The notes under the pieces are model-generated. The model saw nothing but the letters and a program-made list of their open reading frames with translations. It searched no databases and was not told where the DNA came from. Position numbers and translations under genes: made by a program. 64,000 bases of DNA from Liolophura sinensis (Eukaryota; Mollusca; Polyplacophora; Chitonida; Chitonidae), in contig NC_088306.1 of NCBI RefSeq assembly GCF_032854445.1, positions 4,088,373 through 4,152,372 on the forward strand. Direction: 5' to 3'. Shown one piece after another: positions 1 to 10,316 of the stretch (positions are counted from its first letter, which is position 1; each line of letters opens with the position of its first letter).

Positions 1-752
1 GTATGTGGAACTTGTTCACCCCCTTTCATGCGCCACACAAGCATTTTTCCATATGTGGTTCACATAAATTGCACTTTTGCCAGTGTACATATGTGATGTC
101 ACATATCCAGTCATCTGTGCTTTTATTTACTTTTTTTCCTTCAGATAATGACAGCATTCACACCAGTAAGCTACATGTAGGTAATAAATATGCGCAATAC
201 TACTGTCCTTTGTAGGGATCACACTTTCCGGATAAAACATTGATTCTAGTGCTGAATATTCACTAAGACCACTCTGCGTTTTGAACCAGCGACCTCAGAG
301 TCAGGCACCAAATCTTCAGCAATACATGTCAAACGTCTAGATCACTCGACCAACAGGCCTTCCACAAAAACAGAATTTAGGTCTCCACAAAAACAGAATT
401 TAGCTGACCAGCATGACCGGTAGATTTCACGACAAACATGCATTACCTCTCTGGTGATCAGAAATGACAGAGCTTCCATTGCCAAATATACCATCCACTA
501 ATTGCACCTGAACTTAGCAAAACATCGTACAAAGTCAACATGCATTTTAAAAGAGTAGCAAAGTTTAACGAAAGCCCAACTTTAATGTAAGCAATTATTT
601 TTCTATGAATTACGTGTATTATATATTAAATGGAGTATTTCCACCAAGGTTTAACTCTATTCACTTCTTGTTGATTCAATGAATGTGACTGACAGCAATC
701 ACAACAATTGCTGTTGAGCTCTGCGAAAAGACTCAGTGTACATACACAATAC
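1..752. other. Likely intron 3 of UBAC2, no further exon seen
   Basis: This lies downstream, in the minus-strand sense, of the third UBAC2 exon. I found no exon matching the next part of the family (the transmembrane segment that follows GSRKF), so the remaining exons probably lie left of the window. The stretch contains a tRNA-like SINE fragment (268-363) and a short direct repeat of ACAAAAACAGAATTTAG near 365-405. Confidence 0.5.
268..363 (-). repeat. tRNA-derived SINE head fragment
   Basis: Read on the minus strand it begins GGCCTGTTGGTCGAGTGATC, which resembles a Pol III A box, and it carries GGTCGCTGGTTCAAAAC, a good B box, about 45 bases later. It does not fold as an intact tRNA by eye, so I call it the head of a tRNA-derived SINE rather than a functional tRNA gene. 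Confidence 0.45.
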
Positions 753-865
753 TTCCTGGAGCCGAATCTACGCTCAAATATCCGCAGATAATAAAAGATG
801 AGGGCACCAATGAGCACGTCCTTCATATCCAGGAATACCAGCTTGGCCGTGAGGAGACGCCATAG
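753..865 (-). CDS. UBAC2: UBAC2 exon 3 (partial gene, continues left)
   Basis: Third coding exon of UBAC2, an ER membrane protein with a rhomboid-like inactive protease fold and a C-terminal UBA domain that takes part in ER-associated degradation. Minus-strand translation starts LWRLLTAKLVFLDMKDV and continues through FYYLRIFERRFGSRK, matching the family segment of the form IWRL...CLDLKD...YNFRIFERRYGSRKF. The acceptor is a clean CCCCACAG at 868-866. It is entered in phase 0, which agrees with the end of exon 2. The 3' end is less certain: the best donor is AGGAA/GTATTG at 752-751, a weak GT site, and the open frame runs on to a stop beyond it. The ERR-GSRK motif at the end of a transmembrane segment is the clearest hallmark. 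Confidence 0.85.
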
Positions 866-1351
866 CTGTGGGGAATAAAAACACACAGAAGTCAAGTAAT
901 AATTCCACCTGTTAAATACATTTAACTGATTGTTGTTTAAATCATCTCGAAGAATTTTCACTTATACAACAGCCATCAGCTGCACAGGTGAAGGGAATCA
1001 AAGTGCAAAAAACAAACCACCGATGTTATGGACAAATTTTGCCACGTGTGATGTACAGCCATGCACACCAAATTTTTAATCAAAGTCGAAAGACCTTCAC
1101 AGCACGATATCTCTAGCCTAATATTTTCACCAAACCGCTTTTGGTTTTACCATTTACAGACATACATGTTCAAGTCAACACTTGACAAATTGAAACAGAG
1201 CTCCAAGGCCAAACCATCACTGGTTCCCAAGTCTAAAGTTCTTCTGCGTCACCGTTATGTTTACCAACATTTGCTTGTTTTCGTGTGATTTATCACCAAC
1301 TCAAGAATCGTTGAAAACAGCTTTGATGGAGGAAGTAAAACAACCACTTAC
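866..1351 (-). other. UBAC2: UBAC2 intron 2
   Basis: It is bounded by a GTAAGTGG donor (1351 downward) and a CCCCACAG acceptor. Nothing else recognisable lies in it. Confidence 0.75.
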
Positions 1352-1479
1352 CTGTCCTTCATCCACCACTAACGAGGGATTGTACACAAACAGATGTTTG
1401 TAATGTTGCAAGGGAAAGCTCACTAGGAAGTAATTGAGAATGGACGACCCAACCAACACCTTACTCACTGGAGTCTTGA
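1352..1479 (-). CDS. UBAC2: UBAC2 exon 2
   Basis: Minus-strand translation reads KTPVSKVLVGSSILNYFLV, then FPLQHYKHLFVYNPSLV and ends at EGQ. It corresponds to the family's first hydrophobic segment followed by the conserved KLFVY motif. The exon is 128 nt, starts with two bases that complete a codon from exon 1 (phase 1 junction) and ends in phase 0 at a strong CAG/GTAAGT donor. The acceptor is TTTGCTGTTGCAG at 1481-1480. Both junctions agree in phase with the neighbouring exons, which makes the gene model firm here. Confidence 0.87.
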
Positions 1480-1543
1480 CTGCAACAGCAAAGGGAAAAC
1501 TCAAACACTTTTATAGTATACACTTTTATACTACAGGGTCCAA

Positions 1544-1564
1544 CCCCCCCCCCCCCCCCCCCCC
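1544..1564. repeat. Poly-C run, 21 bases
   Basis: An uninterrupted C homopolymer sits directly against the 5' end of a tRNA-head SINE (1565), in UBAC2 intron 1. Its length is prone to assembly error. Confidence 0.9.
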
Positions 1565-1925
1565 GGCCCGGATAGCACAGTTGGCAGAGCGTCCGCTTCG
1601 GGACCGGTAGATCCAGGATCAATCCTTGATCGAGTCACACCTAAGACTTTAAAAGAGGAAGTTGTAACTTCCTCGCTTGGCGTTCAGCATGAAGGGGATA
1701 GTGCAACGACTGGTTGACCCGTATCAGTATACGGGCGGGACGGCTTGCTTGCCTTCGGTAAGTCGTCTCAGTGAGGCAGCACTAAATAAAAGAGCGGTGG
1801 AAATCCGTCCCTGCATCAAGGAGGCACATTACACGCACATGCACCCTAATGATTCCTTCGTCGTCATATGACTGAAAAATTGTTGAGAACGACGTTAAAC
1901 CCCAAGCACTCACTCACTCACTCAC
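1565..1925 (+). repeat. Full-length tRNA-derived SINE, (CACT)n tail type
   Basis: The head GGCCCGGATAGCACAGTTGG followed by CAGAGCG looks like a tRNA A box, with a GGATCAATCC B-box-like segment about 45 bases on. A roughly 230-bp body follows, and the element ends with GACGTTAAACCCCAAG and five CACT units. A tail-only copy lies at 35384-35456. It is inserted in UBAC2 intron 1. The (CACT)n tail with GACGTTAAAC is common in molluscan sequence; I cannot assign a library name without a search. Confidence 0.75.
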
Positions 1926-2126
1926 CCCAAAAAAAAAACAAAAAAAAACAAAACAAAAACAGAAACAGAACCAAAATACAAGCAAACATTTCCATAAATG
2001 GCTAATGCAAAGCTTATTTCTAACATGTGAATGTACTTCTACTCGAACTGGACAGCGAGTTGTTAAGTTAAGCGAGTTGTTAAGTGGATATGACGTTCAA
2101 TCACAAAAATCTGCCTTCCACAATAT

Positions 2127-2262
2127 ATTTATTTATTTATTTATTTGGTGTTTTACGCCATACTCAAGAATATTTCACTTAGACGACGGCAGCCAGCATT
2201 ATGGTACGAGGACACCCACGACCATCCGCAGGTTGCTGGAAGACCTTCCCACTTACGCCAAA
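2127..2262 (-). repeat. Molluscan (AAAT)n-tailed SINE, 5' truncated
   Basis: A reverse copy of the abundant SINE: ATTTATTT tail, GGTGTTTTACGCCATACTC, then the CAAGAATATTTCACTT block and the core around CCACGACCATCCGCAGG. The tRNA head is missing. It lies in UBAC2 intron 1. The core and head-to-tail plan resemble the V-SINE type described in molluscs (RUDI); the name is unverified. Confidence 0.75.
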
Positions 2263-2556
2263 ACAATAGGTAGCAACACAAACTCCATAACTCCTGGTAA
2301 TTATTGCGACTGAGTCTCTAATTACATTTTAGTGACTTGGTTAGTCGCAAATCGCACCAGGAAACGCCGTCTTTGAAAAAAAGCATGTGTGTTGTTGTTG
2401 TAACGGGACTTTCAAACAAATTATTATCGCACACGAAACGCACTAATCACTTAACAAAACAAATTTTATTTTCCGTAATCTGCATACCATATCGAACAGA
2501 TCGCTGTTTCGTCATTTACACCGACAGAATGACACGAATTATTTCATTCTACTTAC

Positions 2557-2587
2557 AAAATCCACCGGCAGTATACGGCGACAACAT
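2557..2587 (-). CDS. UBAC2: UBAC2 exon 1 (start codon)
   Basis: Short first coding exon: ATG at 2587-2585, encoding MLSPYTAGGF plus one base, then a TTTT/GTAAGT donor. Spliced to exon 2 it gives GGFFKTPVSK, aligned with the family N terminus of the form M...TGSSGLYKAPLSK. The start has A at -3 (AAGATGT). The preceding 60 bases on the minus strand (a CTTCAGCCTCTTTGG segment and a GGCGGAC block) would be 5' UTR. No TATA box is evident. The exon is too short to be seen as an ORF; it was found from the phase of exon 2 and the donor. Confidence 0.8.
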
Positions 2588-2828
2588 CTTGTCCGCCAAG
2601 TTTTTGACAATCCAAAGAGGCTGAAGAGCGAAAATCGAAGGGAGACAACCAGGTTGTGGAGTCTGGAAATTCTGGCGCGACATAAACACGGTGGCATTTA
2701 ATATACGTTAATAAATCTTATATACAAGTTGTCACTGAAGAAAGAACCTTTATAGTCAGTACGATCAGTGCAGTTCAAGAGTTACTTTTGTATTAATCTG
2801 GTAGAATATAAACGTTATCATTATGCTT

Positions 2829-2925
2829 TTCGATCTATTTATTTATTTATACGACGGCGGCCAGCATTATGGTGGGAGGAAATCGGACAGAGCCCGGAGG
2901 GAATCCACGGCCATCCGTAAAAAGT
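2829..2925 (-). repeat. (AAAT)n-tailed SINE fragment
   Basis: The TTTATTTATTTAT tail is followed directly by ACGACGGCGGCCAGCATTAT and GGTGGGAGGAAA of the SINE core. The conserved tail-proximal block (GTTTTACGCC...) is deleted. Confidence 0.65.
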
Positions 2926-3332
2926 GGTTAAACACTGTAAAGATCGATCTTATTCTATTTGAAGTTTTCCAAGCTAGAAATATACTTTTGAAAATGAAAC
3001 ACCGGATTCTTGAAAAAGACGGGAATTGAGAGACGGAGAGTAGGCCTATAGCTATCCATGCCGTCACAACGGTACTTCTTGCTTGAAATACTTCGTTTCA
3101 AGTTAAATTTGGCGAATGCTTTTCATAGGTTGAATACAAAAGTCTAACTCTCCATCGCAAGTGTTATAAATGGTAAAAACATGATGTACGTTACTAGTTA
3201 CCACTCATGGTTAGAAAAGGCCACCCGGAAATCAAACGTTTCAAATATGCAATTCACTCGGTTGCTGTGATAAATTTATAAAATATATGTAAATCGTAAA
3301 ATTTAACTCGATTTTTATTTTGCACGGCATGG

Positions 3333-3457
3333 ATAGATTGACCAATAGGTCTTATTCACCTATTGGCCCGGTGACCAATGGGATTAATTCATTCATAGAT
3401 TGACCAATAGGTCTAATTCACCTATTGGCCCGGTGACCAATGGGATTAATTCATTGA
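3333..3457 (+). repeat. 62-bp direct duplication containing a palindrome
   Basis: Two near-identical 62-bp units start at 3333 and 3395 (ATAGATTGACCAATAGGTCT...). Each contains CCAATAGGT and, after a short loop, ACCTATTGG, so each can form a hairpin. Confidence 0.85.
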
Positions 3458-4667
3458 CCAGTAGATCAATCTATTTGCGATCCAATTGAAACCCATGCTA
3501 CACAGTACATATATTTCCGTGAACAATTTTTATTGGTCTTTCATTTGACATATACTCCATGATAGTGTTTTATTTATGTTTAGACAGTAATAGATTCTGC
3601 AAATGTTCAGTAAATGTATGTGCTATAGAACCTGTATACGACCGATCGAGACGCTGGTTCAATACCAAGTTCGGACATGGAATGCAAGAAATGTGCCCGC
3701 CTCTATTTTTCTCGGGTCCACGGTGGCAATACATGATTGATTGCACTCGAAAGAACCGTTAACTACTCCTCGTGCTCTTCCTCGTGGACCTCTGAAATTT
3801 TCCAACGTAAAGCCAAAGTATTTGGTTCAGTTACCAAATAAACATGATGCTTATAAATTACATTCAAAATTGATCTCGTTTATATGCAAAACTCTGGACG
3901 TCATTTTCATTACCGGAAATTAAACGACTGTGTGGAACATGGAGATAACTAGAGCTGCATGCAAGCTAATTTTAGCTTGGTTTATAAGACGATTGGTGTA
4001 TAAATAAATAATATGTAACTAAGCCAGAAACTAAAGAACACAAAATAAATGACTAGAGCAAAATGGTAAGAACTAGAAGGACGACTGAAAGCAAATGGGT
4101 ACAAAAAATATACAAAATTTGTAAATTTTAAGAGATAAAAGGGGTAATGTCCAAAAACAATGGGTATAAAAATACACAAAATTTGAGAAAAAAAGCAAAA
4201 TGCTAAAAACTAAAAGAACTACTCTGTTAAAGCAATTAAGTAAAGAAAATACACAAAATTTGTACCACAGAAAAAAAAAGTTGTAATAAATATGCAAACG
4301 TACATTAATGAGTACCTTATATACAGCATCCTTACCTACGTGTTTAATGTGTACTAAATTGAGTACCTGTGATACACATCTCGTTTATTTGCTTTTTGAG
4401 CGCGGTTGGTGTATGGGGAATAAATTTAAATCAGTCAGTCACAGTCCGTGATTGAAACAGTTTGTGCCCTATATATACACGGATATGTACAAAAAGGCTA
4501 GTTCATGTATAGACCTACACAGCCACGTGTTTACTATAATAGCACGCCTTTATAACTGCCCATCATAGTGTTCATAAATAAACACTATCTGTATCAACTA
4601 TTACAGAAACGTGTTTTAATGCGTAATGTGACCAGTATACATGTATGCTGTGAATATATCAGTATAT

Positions 4668-4745
4668 TACAAGTGGGTAATTTGCCGAAGTGGTTTACTC
4701 TGGACACTCCGGAGTGTTTGAAAACTGACCGCCATGATGAGAAAA
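4668..4745 (+). repeat. SINE-core-like fragment
   Basis: The block AAGTGGTTTACTCTGG ACACTCCGG followed by CTGACCGCCATGATG recurs as AGTGGTTTACCCCGAG...CTGGCCGCCATG at 54017 and, reversed, near 58690-58745. These are remnants of a dispersed element, which explains the local ORF. Confidence 0.45.
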
Positions 4746-5330
4746 GGAAAGTTCCTAGACTTTCGAGTTTAACAAATGAATCAAGTAAATAAATCAGTTA
4801 GCGTAGATAAATATGGAGCAGCTAGTACACGAACTGCGCTTTTCTGGTTTTTTCCGCTCTAAACCAACTCGGTAAACGTTCATGTTCGAACACTCAAAAG
4901 CATGTATCGACATCAATCAATTACAATCAATAGCATTTTCATTCGGGCCCTTTCTATCCAACATAGAGTCCTTGCATAGTTTTCTTACAAATCCCACGCC
5001 TGACTCTCACTTGTGCCATGATTCTTTTGTCTCAGTCACGTGAGGATACGTAAAAGTACTTACATGGCTCGAAAATGACCTCTTTTATTGCCAAATAAAT
5101 ACGTAGGCCAACTCACATGGATAGCTGCCAGAACTTAAACATAGCACGCTGCTTAGTAGAAGTCATTAGCACTTTGACAAATTTTTTTATGCCTATAAGA
5201 TGATATATGTGTACCAGTGAATCAACGAAGCAAAATCCTCAGCAGCACGAGCGAATCAACAACAACGGTACCACAGACCAACTGAATCAAGCTAGAGCGA
5301 ATCACCAGTACTATATATAGTTTTTCAACA

Positions 5331-5401
5331 ATGTCGATTCTACTTATGGCTCGTCGGCGAAAAAACAAAGCAGCGGAGAAATGTAAAAACAGAGATGAGG
5401 G
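5331..5401 (+). CDS. FAIM-like gene 1, candidate first exon
   Basis: ATG at 5331 opens a 23-codon exon, MSILLMARRRKNKAAEKCKN followed by RDE, that ends GG/GTAAGT (donor at 5402), phase 2. The next FAIM exon at 26183 begins with one base completing this codon, so the join is in frame, giving RDEGRRLKEAE. The assignment is strengthened by a homologous exon on the opposite strand at 59761-59834 (MSVILMAGRK..., also phase 2) at the 5' end of the second FAIM-like gene. The product begins with a short basic leader that mammalian FAIM lacks. The intron would be 20.8 kb and would contain the intronless ORF at 7114-7830. A second in-frame ATG (5346) is an alternative start. Confidence 0.5.
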
Positions 5402-5884
5402 GTAAGTTCAAATTCAGATTGTCAAATCTTGACAAAAACGATATGTGGATAAACCATAAAATGTAAAAGCCCGTCATATTTCCAGAAAATTTACTGTATA
5501 ACAGGAGTAGAATTTAAAAAAGTTCTTGTACGACACATTTTTAACTTTTATCCGACATTACGGTTTTATAGGTAATGTTCTTAGATGCGGGCTAAAAGCA
5601 ACTCTTATATACCGCCAAGCCGGGTTTTGAGATTTTGAGAGCAGTCCACATTAAAATAAATATATTAGTCCTTTAATTTAACTTTGACTTTTGTAAGATG
5701 ACAATGTATATGCTGAATGATTGGTTGTAGTTGAGCGGCATAGTTTTAATTATAACTGTAACTGACGTACTTTTCTCATGCAATCGTCTGAAGCCATCCG
5801 TCAGTTGGCTTTGCCGAAACATAATCTAGCATGACCAGTGGAAACGACCGTACCACGTTTCCACTGCCACTGTTTTTTTTTCAT

Positions 5885-6092
5885 AATAATTATGACGTCA
5901 CCCGTGGCAATGCGTTCTTGTCGCCAAAACCGAGCTTATGCAGTTTAACATTATAAATTAGATAAAATGTTCTAAATTCATTTTCTGTGCAAGGATATGA
6001 ACTTCAATATACCTGTGTGTAGAGCTTGTGTTGTTGCGTGTCACTGACTGAAGGCTATTTCGGTAGCGATGATGGCTAATTTTACAGACAAT
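5885..6092 (+). repeat. Diverged dispersed repeat, pairs with 21084-21290
   Basis: TGACGTCACCCGTGGCAATG, then GTTCTTG, GAGCTTATG and TTTAACATT recur in the same order at 21084-21290, together with CGTGTCACTG and AAAGACAGC/AAGGCTATTTCGGTAG-type ends. Function unknown. Confidence 0.55.
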
Positions 6093-6623
6093 TTAAAGGA
6101 GAAGAAAATTTAAATATCAGTCATATACCATTGAAAAGATTATGCATTTCCTCATAGGTGCATGTCATAAAAAATTTTTAGTATGTACCTCAAGTTGATA
6201 AATTATAAATAAAGGCAGCGCCAAAATCCTCTGCGGGCGACTCCATTTTGCCTAAGAACTAGTCCTGAAGTCTTCTGTGTTAGGAGGAGAATGGCCGCCC
6301 GAAACCGCCGAAGTGCAGTTCGTACATTTCCGGTAGAAGGTAGCGAACAGTTCAGTTCGTTTTCCGCTTGGCGATCGGGACACCAGAATGTTGGACGTAG
6401 GTTGGGCGCACCCGAGGCTCCCCACCCCCCCACGCCCCCAGCATAAATTACAGTGTGTTAAAGATGGAGGACGCGATGGACTCAGCGATTTATACCAAGT
6501 TTTCAGGCTTAACGATTATGGCGAGCAAAAATCGCAAAATTATGCAGCAGGCACCACCAGATAGAAAAAATGTGCTCTTTTCAGCCTATAGTGTAATTTT
6601 TTAAAAGTTTTCATCTCCTTTAA
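6093..6623 (+). mobile_element. TTAA-flanked MITE, copy 1
   Basis: The left end TTAA-AGGAGAAGAAAATTT and right end AAAGTTTTCATCTCCT-TTAA form short terminal inverted repeats (AGGAGAWGAAAA). TTAA on both sides is the target preference of piggyBac-type transposases, so this is a non-autonomous DNA element, about 520 bp. Shared internal landmarks with the copies at 51144 and 52576 are TGGAGTCGCCC (reverse), CCGCCGAAGTGC, GATGGACTCAGCG and GCAGGCACCACCAGATAG. No coding capacity; the open frame inside is incidental. Confidence 0.75.
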
Positions 6624-6986
6624 TATAGGCGACTGGCTAAAAGGAATAAACTACAATATATAAGCTGTAGCTAACACACAGACTCCAACGGCGAAGAGTT
6701 TTTTTATATATGATTTAGTCCTAGATGTAAAAATTAATAACTTAATACTGTCTGGTAAAAGCACTTATACGTTTAATTATGGTTATCAAATGATTGTAAT
6801 TTCGAAAAAAAATTTGTACATTAACTTAGTGAAAATGAGGGATTGAAAAGGAATTATTTGTTACAGAGGCATCAGTTACATTTACATGTGTTAAGGTGTC
6901 CATGGCCCAGGCCTGCACATCCAGTGATAAATCTGAGAGGTTTCCCGTATTCCTACGAAAAGTACCGAGTGAATGTTGTCATTATT

Positions 6987-6996
6987 ATGACGTCAT
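6987..6996. promoter_or_regulatory. CRE-like palindrome ATGACGTCAT
   Basis: A perfect ATGACGTCAT palindrome is followed by TGAGTTA, 24 bases before the first well-placed ATG (7020) and about 120 bases before the ORF start at 7114. It fits a CREB/ATF or AP-1 family site in a TATA-less proximal promoter. Activity is inferred only. Confidence 0.45.
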
Positions 6997-7019
6997 GAGT
7001 TAAGTGCGTCATTGAAAAG

Positions 7020-7220
7020 ATGGCGTCACAGACGCGTTGTCAAAGATCGTCAAACGCCCTCAGGTTTTTGCCGGGTGTACTCCGGTTTTTATGCTTCGTC
7101 TGGACGTCGAAATATGGACGTCAAAACGCCCACAATAGGAAAGGAAACGTTTGTGGAGCTCAACAAAAAGTTAGCGTATCTAAGCAAACGAGTAACCTTG
7201 TTGGAGAGGCATTACGATGA
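7020..7220 (+). other. Upstream ORF overlapping the start of the 7114 ORF
   Basis: A 66-codon frame starts at AAGATGG (strong initiation context) and ends at 7220, overlapping the first 107 nt of the main ORF in another frame. It has no recognisable domain. It may repress main-ORF translation, or the true mRNA start may lie between 7022 and 7114. Confidence 0.35.
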
Positions 7221-7830
7221 TATGATAGTTCGCGCAGAGCAGTTGGAAACTTTGGCCGAAGCGGTGAAGAAAAAGGCGGACCAAGAAAAAGAGATGTCTA
7301 GTGTACTCGAGCTGTTGCTAGGCCACGGAGAAACTTCACTTCGTATCGTCAAATACATCTTCCAATTTCTTCACGTCCTTCGTCGGAAATGCCAGGATAG
7401 CTTCACCTACAAGCTGAAAACCGTTAAAGACATGCATGCGGCGTCCAAGCTTTTACCGTTCAAGGAGCTCATTTTAAGCATTCTTCCCGAACTTGGACTG
7501 GCGCTCAGCGACCTTGTGGCAGTTCTCACCATTTTAGATTTCTTTACCCAAGATCGTATCTTGGCCTCGGGAATAGGCGTCTACATAAGAAAACAAGCGG
7601 GTACGGCTGGTTCACCTCCCTTGCCACCGTTGAAGAGCGACTCGGAGACTCGTCAGTCCGGAGAAGAAGTCAGGCAACTTCTGCAATTTATCACCACCAA
7701 GAAACTGGATAAGAAAACGCGAAGTAGTTTGAGGCGATTTATCGCTGTGGGACAGTGCACGAGAACGAATCGACCAATTAAAGACTTTCCTGATTTATTC
7801 CTCGTCAAAGAAATTCTTGGTTTGCGATGA
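7114..7830 (+). CDS. Intronless ORF, 238 aa, unknown helical protein
   Basis: The longest non-repetitive frame in the window. The first in-frame ATG is at 7114 (AATATGG: A at -3, G at +4); the frame is open upstream to a stop at 6988 without another ATG. The stop is TGA at 7828. The product starts MDVKTPTIGKETFVELNKK. Residues about 10-65 are charged with heptad-like Leu spacing (probable coiled coil), 65-150 are predicted helical and hydrophobic (for example ILSILPELGLALSDLVAVL), then a Pro/Ser linker near residue 175 (SPPLPPLK) and a basic C-terminal helix (RSSLRRFIAVGQ). No signal peptide, no certain transmembrane span and no enzyme motif. I do not recognise the family. Base composition is more GC-rich than its surroundings, as for genuine coding DNA. 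It lies on the same strand as, and within, the inferred FAIM-like intron 1, so it could be a nested gene or a retrocopy. Confidence 0.65.
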   Translation: MDVKTPTIGKETFVELNKKLAYLSKRVTLLERHYDDMIVRAEQLETLAEAVKKKADQEKEMSSVLELLLGHGETSLRIVKYIFQFLHVLRRKCQDSFTYKLKTVKDMHAASKLLPFKELILSILPELGLALSDLVAVLTILDFFTQDRILASGIGVYIRKQAGTAGSPPLPPLKSDSETRQSGEEVRQLLQFITTKKLDKKTRSSLRRFIAVGQCTRTNRPIKDFPDLFLVKEILGLR

Positions 7831-8619
7831 ATTTGCGATTTGGAAATCATCACTTTACTATTCTGTTTTACCCTTTTAAAGTGAATCGGACTAAAACTGT
7901 GAATAGTATGTTGTTCGTTTCTGCCTTGGCGATGGCGTTCAATGTGCAAATCCGGGAACATAGTACTCATTCATTGGCAGAGAACGATGGTCAGTTCAGC
8001 TTGAACCCGAGTCGCCATTGCGCGGGATAAGATACCCCATTGAAATCACGAAATGGTTAATACTTGTTCAGGTCGACCTAAAGTCCGGGAGAAAGGATTT
8101 ACACGCTCCATGGAAAGAAAAAGAAACACAAAACATACTGGCTTCATTGTTTTCAGAACGGAATGTGGTGACTAATATGTCAGTAAAATGTCCTCTTTTT
8201 GAAGTTTTTTTTTTTTTTTGCAGTAAATAGTGAGAGGGATTTACGCCATACTCAAGAACATTTCGCTTACTTATTTCCGACCAGCATGCAAACAGGTTAG
8301 CCTGCCCGTTTCTGCATGTGGGTCTTGTGTCAGATAAGTGAGCATATGATATAAACCGCATGATTATCAAGTTGTGTGATTTCTTCTTAGTTGCGGGTTA
8401 GACACGGTGCTCAATACAGAATTCCGACAGCCTAAATATGGTGGTCGTTAGGAGGTAAACCCAAGCTTACTCCTTTTATGGTTTTATCCGGCCTATGTTG
8501 TTCATTAAATGCTGTGAGTGAAACCCTCTAAGTGTTTCCTGTTTGGTGAGGTCTTGAAACTGATTCAGTAAATGACATACATGTATGTTCATGTCTCGCT
8601 GCCACATCTGCCTCTCTCC
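7831..8619. other. No gene seen; probable 3' flank of the 7114 ORF
   Basis: No canonical AATAAA close to the stop was seen. A short SINE tail fragment occurs near 8233-8270 (GATTTACGCCATACTCAAG). Otherwise nothing recognised. Confidence 0.4.
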
Positions 8620-8762
8620 AGTGTGATCCAGCTGATGCTGGCTTCCTCTCCGGTAGTACGTGAGAAGGTCTTTCAGCAACCTGTGGATGACCATGGGTTT
8701 CCCACGTGCTCTGCAGGGCTTTCCTCCCGACATAATGCTGCTCGCCGTCGTCTATAAGTGTA
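8620..8762 (+). repeat. (AAAT)n-type SINE, body only
   Basis: Forward-oriented core: GATGCTGGCTTCCTCTCCGG, GAAGGTC, CAACCTGTGGATGACCATGG and CGCCGTCG; it lacks head and tail. Confidence 0.7.
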
Positions 8763-9990
8763 GAATATATGTACACAGAATTGCGTAGAAATCTTATCAA
8801 TCAATCAGATTAAATCATCAGTGACATAATTTGTTGGCGCTTATGATACATAAATGTAGGGGATGACTGTTTAGTTTGATTAATATATAAACTGTTTATC
8901 GCGTTATCACATATTTTAAGAGAGTGTGGTAAATTTCTTTGCATTTTATATTAAAGGTGGGATAACGAAGTATTTTAATCTTAATGGCTACCTGTAGATG
9001 ACTGAAACAGACCAGTGTATAGAGTTAGGGTTATGGCAAACAGGTGTTGAACACAATCGCCGCGTTTGACAGATAAATAGTTGGAATCAAAGCACAATGA
9101 GATACCTAGGTGAGTGGAATTCGAGTTCGAAATCTTACAAGTAAAGGTAAAATGATTACCTTTGGTTTATTTGTTTATTTATGTATTTTTTTGATTGGTG
9201 TTTTACGTCCATTCACTATGACATGGGCGTCCCAAAAGTTTCACTAAAAGTAATTTATAGCAGATGATTGATAGAAAAAACTATCAAAGACATCCATCCT
9301 GGTTGACGGCTGGTATACGAACTTATTTTTTAAGCCCTATACTCTCAGCGAAAGGTGGAGATGGGTCTAAAATGGATACAGATATGTTTATCTTTTTTTA
9401 ACCAAGAATTCCTTCTGGTGTATTTTGACGGTTACCATAGCAACATAGTAATGCACAGAACAAATGGCTCATAGACTATATGAGTCGGGAAATGTCACTC
9501 TACCATCTTCACGATAATAAGGATAGTTTCAGTTTTGACAATGTTAGTTATTCTTAATTGGAGAGCAATATATGCCGAAGAGTCCTGCATGTGGTGTGTA
9601 GATATCTCGCCTTGTACCCTGACTAGATAGATCTTGCGTACATGTAGTGTTACCATTTATATAAACGTCAGAAGTTAGGCGCATATGACTGCAGAAAGCT
9701 TTGTGTTAAAAATATTCCATCAAATGCTTTCACTCCAAGTTTCATAAATTTGAAAATGATAATTCTCTTGAGAGTAAATGCGGAAAAAGTGTTCATAATC
9801 TCTGGTGTTCTACTTGTGTTCAATTCCTCTTAATTGGTTCCTCCTAAACTATGAACATTCGCAATCAAAGCTTACCTGAGACAAGCCTACGTGTACGTGA
9901 CATGGTAAACTATTTGGAGCTTGTGGCACAATTAAAAAATGTTGACTCCTTCATGTTGCATGGTGCTTCCCCGTACATAATTTCTTGTAC
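8763..9990. other. No gene seen
   Basis: AT-rich intronic DNA. The only recognisable item is a truncated SINE tail near 9165-9215 (TTTATTTATGTATTTTTTTG then GGTGTTTTACG). Confidence 0.45.
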
Positions 9991-9991
9991 T

Positions 9992-10172
9992 TCTTTGGTG
10001 GTTTGTGCTAAACGTTGTTTTGAGGTCTGTCATTTTGTGTTAATCGTTGTTTTGAGGTCGGTGTTTTGTACTAATCGTTCTTTTGAGGTTGGTGGTTTGT
10101 GCCAATCGTTGTTTTGAGGCTGGTAGTTTGTGCTAAACGTTGCTTTGAAGTTGGTGGTTTGTGATAATCAGT
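9992..10172 (+). repeat. Short degenerate minisatellite, about 40-bp unit
   Basis: Four to five imperfect copies of GGTTTGTGCTAAACGTTG followed by TTTTGAGG. The units differ at many positions. Confidence 0.7.
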
Positions 10173-10316
10173 TTGAAACATTCATTATTGTTGAATCCGT
10201 TTATCTGAATATCTTATACATCAATCATGGCGGGTACTTAACCGAACAATCCCGCCACGGGTATATGCACTTTACCAGGAAACCAAGCCCTGGAAATCTT
10301 ATTTTATTCATGCATG

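Larger units (their letters stand above)
2588..5330. other. Intergenic stretch between UBAC2 and the FAIM-like first exon
   Basis: This is the divergent upstream region of UBAC2 (minus) and the FAIM-like gene (plus). It holds a SINE fragment (2829-2925), a 62-bp direct duplication (3333-3457), AT-rich DNA around 3960-4300 and a SINE-core fragment (4668-4745). No exon is supported. Promoters must lie at its two ends, but no convincing core motif was seen. Confidence 0.5.

Noticed and set aside
1565-1640. Functional tRNA gene
   Set aside because: A- and B-box-like segments are present, but it is the head of a SINE and does not form a complete cloverleaf.
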